Origin: a virus
DNA length: 25,906 nt
IMG/VR virus record: IMGVR_UViG_3300017991_001369
Span: 1-25,906 of that record
Strand: one strand, 5' to 3'
The translations under genes were made by a program, and so were the position numbers. Under the pieces are notes generated by a model. It was not told the origin of the DNA and searched no databases. It was given only the letters and a program-made list of their open reading frames with translations. This document shows positions 24,298-25,906 of this stretch, in pieces; the first letter of the stretch is position 1; every line of letters begins with the position of its first letter.

Positions 24298-24710
24298 TAA
24301 CCCTTTCCGTAACGCCACTGCCTTCGCCATTTCCGAAGGCTTTTAGCGGCTGAGAGATCACTTCGATACCACCGCAAAGTTATCCACACTGACTGCCAGA
24401 TGATCTGGGAGAGTGCTTCCTGCCACTTATCGTATTCGGGTTCCCCGTACACAAACGCAAGATGCCTCTTGCAAGAAGCAACTGTCTGCTTGAGTGCCTT
24501 GACCTCCAGAGTCTCTCCTGACTTGCTGTTGTCGATAGCGTCACAGGGAAATTCCTGTATCAGCACCGAAGCAACGTCAAAACACTTATGGTGCCCAAGG
24601 AGATATTTCCGCAATGGAAGTCTCCCCCAGACATACTTCTGGAAGCCGATGATTTCCGTTTTGAACTTGCCCACATTTTTCTTACGGCTTTTTCGTCCCA
24701 CAACTGGCAC
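24297..24710 (-). CDS. Basic, tryptophan-rich hypothetical protein with GTG start (137 aa)
   Basis: The start codon is GTG at 24710, inside the last 29 bases of the preceding 44-codon gene; an AAGAAG element lies about 10 bases upstream. The protein is basic at both ends (RKSRKKNVGKFK at the start, SLRKWRRQWRYGKG at the end). The middle has C43, C56 and C80 without a clear zinc pattern, and a Trp-rich segment (KWQEALSQIIWQSVWITLRW). The family is not recognised. The basic ends could mean nucleic-acid binding. The stop overlaps the next start (TAATG), so it is translationally coupled to the following gene. Confidence 0.7.
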   Translation of the reverse strand: MPVVGRKSRKKNVGKFKTEIIGFQKYVWGRLPLRKYLLGHHKCFDVASVLIQEFPCDAIDNSKSGETLEVKALKQTVASCKRHLAFVYGEPEYDKWQEALSQIIWQSVWITLRWYRSDLSAAKSLRKWRRQWRYGKG

Positions 24711-24816
24711 CCTTCGCCATCTTCTTGTTGAGTCTGCGGTTCTGCATCTCTCCGTAGGCGGCGGTCAGTTTATCCTTCAAGGACATCTTCTTCGGTGTCT
24801 TTTTCCCGGCAGGCAA
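24682..24816 (-). CDS. 44-codon lysine-rich small protein with TTG start
   Basis: A very strong ribosome site, GGAGGTGATC, ends 2 bases before a TTG (GGAGG to TTG spacing 6 bases). From there the frame reads MPAGKKTPKKMSLKDKLTAA and ends in GASCGTKKP before TAA, 44 residues with about a quarter lysine. An internal ATG at codon 11 has no comparable ribosome site. It overlaps the next gene by 29 bases. The N-terminus is a basic tail; the middle could form one helix (LKDKLTAAYGEMQNRRLNKK). No family is recognised. It was found by following the ribosome site, because it is short and lacks an ATG start. Alternatively the site serves as a standby for the next gene. Confidence 0.6.
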   Translation of the reverse strand: MPAGKKTPKKMSLKDKLTAAYGEMQNRRLNKKMAKGASCGTKKP

Positions 24817-24817
24817 A

Positions 24818-24827
24818 GATCACCTCC
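24818..24827 (-). promoter_or_regulatory. Near-perfect Shine-Dalgarno for the TTG-start small gene
   Basis: On the minus strand this reads GGAGGTGATC, matching the 16S anti-Shine-Dalgarno over nine or ten bases. It is one of the strongest ribosome sites in the window, and it decides the TTG at 24816 as the start of the 44-residue gene. Confidence 0.65.
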
Positions 24828-24944
24828 CTTCATTCGGATGCGTCGGTTTCCCGACTAAGGACGTTGCTCTCTTTGTATATGGGCGCAAAGCACCGCCCCG
24901 GGTTACTCGCGACAGGGGCGAAGCGAGGCCCGGGGCCAGTGCCG
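24828..24944 (-). other. Short gap without a gene; one GNRA-type hairpin
   Basis: No gene of useful length is seen on either strand. On the minus strand, 24842-24855 forms GTCGG-GAAA-CCGAC, a 5-bp stem closed by a GAAA tetraloop. A GC-rich pairing, CGCCCC at 24894-24899 with GGGGCG at 24915-24920, is also present. No U tract follows either, so I do not call a terminator. Confidence 0.35.
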
Positions 24945-25151
24945 TCAATCAAACAAGTGCGGATGGTGTTTCTCGACAGCCTCAATCGTCGCCAGTAGCC
25001 CCTCTACGCTTTTTCGCAATTGGACTATTTCTTCAGCCGCTACCCAATCCAAATGCTCACTAACCGGGATAGGCTCGCCAGCAGTTTCTATCTTCGCCCG
25101 CGCTCGCAGCAGGAAGACCAAGTCATCTAGGTCTGGCGTTTTTTTCGTCAT
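24945..25151 (-). CDS. Hypothetical small protein, acidic and helical (68 aa)
   Basis: The protein starts MTKKTPDLDDLVFLLRARAK and ends EKHHPHLFD. It appears to be two helices joined by a short P-I-P-V-S-E turn. The second helix (EEIVQLRKSVEGLLATIEAV) has heptad-like leucines, so it may dimerise. The start overlaps the stop of the upstream 74-aa gene (ATGA), which supports the start and indicates coupled translation. No family is recognised and no catalytic motif is present. Such short proteins at the head of phage late operons are often accessory and dispensable, but no role can be read from the sequence. Confidence 0.68.
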   Translation of the reverse strand: MTKKTPDLDDLVFLLRARAKIETAGEPIPVSEHLDWVAAEEIVQLRKSVEGLLATIEAVEKHHPHLFD

Positions 25152-25372
25152 TTATGCCGGATAGGGGCTTTGGGGTGCGGTATGTCCCACATGGGATTCC
25201 CCATTACCCGAATCTCGCAGGAGTCGATATGCACAACCCGGCCATCGGAGAAGGTGTGTACTAACCACACTGTATTGATAGATGGGCCGTAATCTATCAA
25301 AAACAGCGCATGGCCTTCCCCCAGTGGGGTTTGCACCCACAGCGGAGGCTCGATCCGGTGGATTTGCGTCAT
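25148..25372 (-). CDS. Small conserved phage beta-barrel-like protein (74 aa)
   Basis: The layout is PLWVQTPLGEGHALFLIDYG, then I-N-T-V-W-L-V, then S-D-G-R-V-V-H-I-D and a last I-R-V-M-G-N strand. I recall this pattern (V-x-T-P-x-G-x-G, I-D-Y-G, W-x-V, G-x-x-x-H-x-x, N-x-x-x) in small proteins of many short-tailed phages; their function is unknown. It reads as a five-stranded SH3-like barrel. The start overlaps the stop of the coiled-coil gene upstream (ATGA) and its stop overlaps the next start in the same way, so the three genes form one translated unit. There is no membrane segment. Confidence 0.75.
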   Translation of the reverse strand: MTQIHRIEPPLWVQTPLGEGHALFLIDYGPSINTVWLVHTFSDGRVVHIDSCEIRVMGNPMWDIPHPKAPIRHK

Positions 25373-25677
25373 CGCTTCCTGGCCTCCAGGGACTTCAACT
25401 TGGCTTTGAGGGCGACAATCTGATCTTGGTAGTCCTGCACCACTGCCTTGAGCCGCTCTACCTCCAGCCCATTTCCGATAGCCTCGGCAGCCAAATCCCG
25501 CCGCACCTCCTGAAACGCATCCCGAAACTGGCTTAGTCGCCGAATGCAGTTCGCCGCCCGAGCCAGCGTATCCGCATCCTCCTGCAACACAGGGCAGAGA
25601 GCCTCCAGCCGCCGGATGACCTCTTCATCCGACATAGCCCCATCCTTGTCGGCCTTCTTCTTTCGTCTGACAATCAT
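25369..25677 (-). CDS. Coiled-coil hypothetical protein, first gene of the leftward operon (102 aa)
   Basis: The N-terminus is basic (MIVRRKKKADKDG). Residues 15-100 appear to be almost continuous helix with two cysteines (C28, C44) and a C-terminal heptad stretch (LKAVVQDYQDQIVALKAKLK) ending E-A-R-K-R. The ATG at 25677 is chosen because GAGGG lies 7 bases upstream; an adjacent TTG at 25680 would sit too close. Being first after the gene-free leader makes it the head of the virion operon. No family is recognised. A small dimeric regulator is one guess; the sequence shows no helix-turn-helix. Confidence 0.7.
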   Translation of the reverse strand: MIVRRKKKADKDGAMSDEEVIRRLEALCPVLQEDADTLARAANCIRRLSQFRDAFQEVRRDLAAEAIGNGLEVERLKAVVQDYQDQIVALKAKLKSLEARKR

Positions 25678-25696
25678 CAAATATCCCTCTTTGATT

Positions 25697-25728
25697 AGGT
25701 GTCCTGCCGTCGAGTTAGGTAGACACCT
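25697..25728. repeat. Inverted repeat in the operon leader (possible operator)
   Basis: AGGTGTC at 25697-25703 pairs with GACACCT at 25722-25728 across 18 bases. It lies 19 to 51 bases before the first leftward start and just downstream of the TTGACA element. Spacing and position suit an operator or the base of a leader hairpin. A second, weaker pair, AGGTT at 25821-25825 and AACCT at 25831-25835, also occurs in the same gap. Confidence 0.4.
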
Positions 25729-25743
25729 TCAGTACAACCCCGA

Positions 25744-25749
25744 TGTCAA
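25744..25749 (-). promoter_or_regulatory. TTGACA, possible -35 element for the leftward operon
   Basis: A perfect TTGACA reads on the minus strand 67 bases before the first gene. At 17-bp spacing the -10 position (25721-25726) reads GTGTCT, a poor match, so a sigma70 promoter is not established; it may need an activator or a phage RNA polymerase may be used instead. The -10 position overlaps the inverted repeat. Confidence 0.25.
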
Positions 25750-25893
25750 GACCGGCCCTTGACCAAAGTTGTCCAGAGAGAAGCCCAAACTCGGCGAAAA
25801 CGTCAGACAGAAGGGAGATAAGGTTCGGCTAACCTACGTTCGTTACTCAGCAGGGGGTGTTAGGGCAGGGGTCTGCAAAACTGGAAAAAATCC

Positions 25894-25901
25894 AGGAGGG
25901 G
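25894..25901 (+). promoter_or_regulatory. Rightward Shine-Dalgarno (AGGAGGGG) at the window edge
   Basis: AGGAGGGG on the plus strand ends 5 bases before the window end, so a rightward gene probably starts within the next few bases outside the window. It is the only strong plus-strand ribosome site noticed and would mark the point where transcription direction changes. The start codon itself is not in the window. Confidence 0.4.
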
Positions 25902-25906
25902 AACGT

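Larger units (their letters stand above)
25678..25906. other. Gene-free leader between probable divergent transcription units
   Basis: About 230 bases hold no gene on either strand. They contain the inverted repeat at 25697-25728, a TTGACA on the minus strand, a small AGGTT/AACCT hairpin near 25828, and a strong AGGAGG ribosome site facing right at the very edge. This is what one expects between two divergent operons. No tRNA or intrinsic terminator is seen. Confidence 0.5.

Noticed and set aside
24298-24330. Upstream ATG for the 320-aa acidic protein
   Set aside because: It overlaps the preceding gene's last codons; the TAATG junction at 24297 or the next ATG has the GGAAAGG site.
24823-24835. 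Alternative short frame starting at the ATG that overlaps the strong Shine-Dalgarno
   Set aside because: It would be only 18 codons and the ribosome site would lie inside it; the TTG frame fits the spacing.
24894-24920. GC-rich inverted repeat CGCCCC / GGGGCG as an intrinsic terminator
   Set aside because: Six base pairs with a 15-base loop and no U tract on either strand.

Overview
The window looks like the virion-structure and DNA-packaging arm of a short-tailed (podovirus-like) dsDNA phage or prophage. All 25 recognisable protein genes lie on the minus strand, so transcription runs from the right end to the left. They are packed with TAATG, ATGA or TGATG junctions, or short overlaps. Evidence for a phage: a large terminase (Walker A GGNRSGKS plus an RNase H-like nuclease domain), a portal, a scaffold, a major capsid protein, and a head-tail adaptor next to a tail-nozzle protein. 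No tape measure, sheath, tail-tube or baseplate gene is seen, which fits a short tail. The host cannot be named from the sequence. The DNA is moderately GC-rich by eye, and no tRNA, rRNA, integrase, IS element or CRISPR array is visible.

Layout in order of transcription. (1) 25.9-25.68 kb: a gene-free leader with an inverted repeat, a TTGACA element on the minus strand and a strong Shine-Dalgarno facing the opposite way at the very edge, suggesting divergent transcription. (2) 25.68-24.3 kb: five small genes, including a 44-codon lysine-rich gene with a TTG start. (3) 24.3-21.6 kb: two unrecognised larger proteins (about 320 and 583 aa). (4) 21.6-18.6 kb: scaffold, major capsid protein and a probable capsid decoration protein. 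(5) A strong hairpin at 18.57-18.60 kb, then a zinc-ribbon protein that is probably the small terminase, the large terminase, a small conserved phage protein and the portal. (6) 14.0-13.2 kb: an endonuclease VII-type HNH nuclease and a 182-aa unknown, overlapping out of phase. (7) 13.2-5.7 kb: tail adaptor, a very large tail-nozzle protein, a fibre-tip-like protein and two small accessory tail proteins. (8) 5.6 kb to the left edge: a cassette resembling podovirus ejection (internal virion) proteins: a glycine-zipper protein, a helical Gln/Arg-rich protein, a small acidic protein, a 1272-aa multi-motif protein and a gene that runs off the left edge.

Together these genes would build the procapsid (scaffold, capsid, decoration), fill it (terminases, portal, possibly the HNH nuclease to resolve DNA), close it (adaptor, nozzle, fibres) and load proteins that open a DNA channel through the host envelope. 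The order capsid, terminase, portal, tail differs from the usual terminase, portal, scaffold, capsid order. The points most worth a second look are the two long out-of-phase gene overlaps, the hairpin that may set terminase levels, beta modules shared between neighbouring tail genes, and the unrecognised large proteins at both ends of the module.
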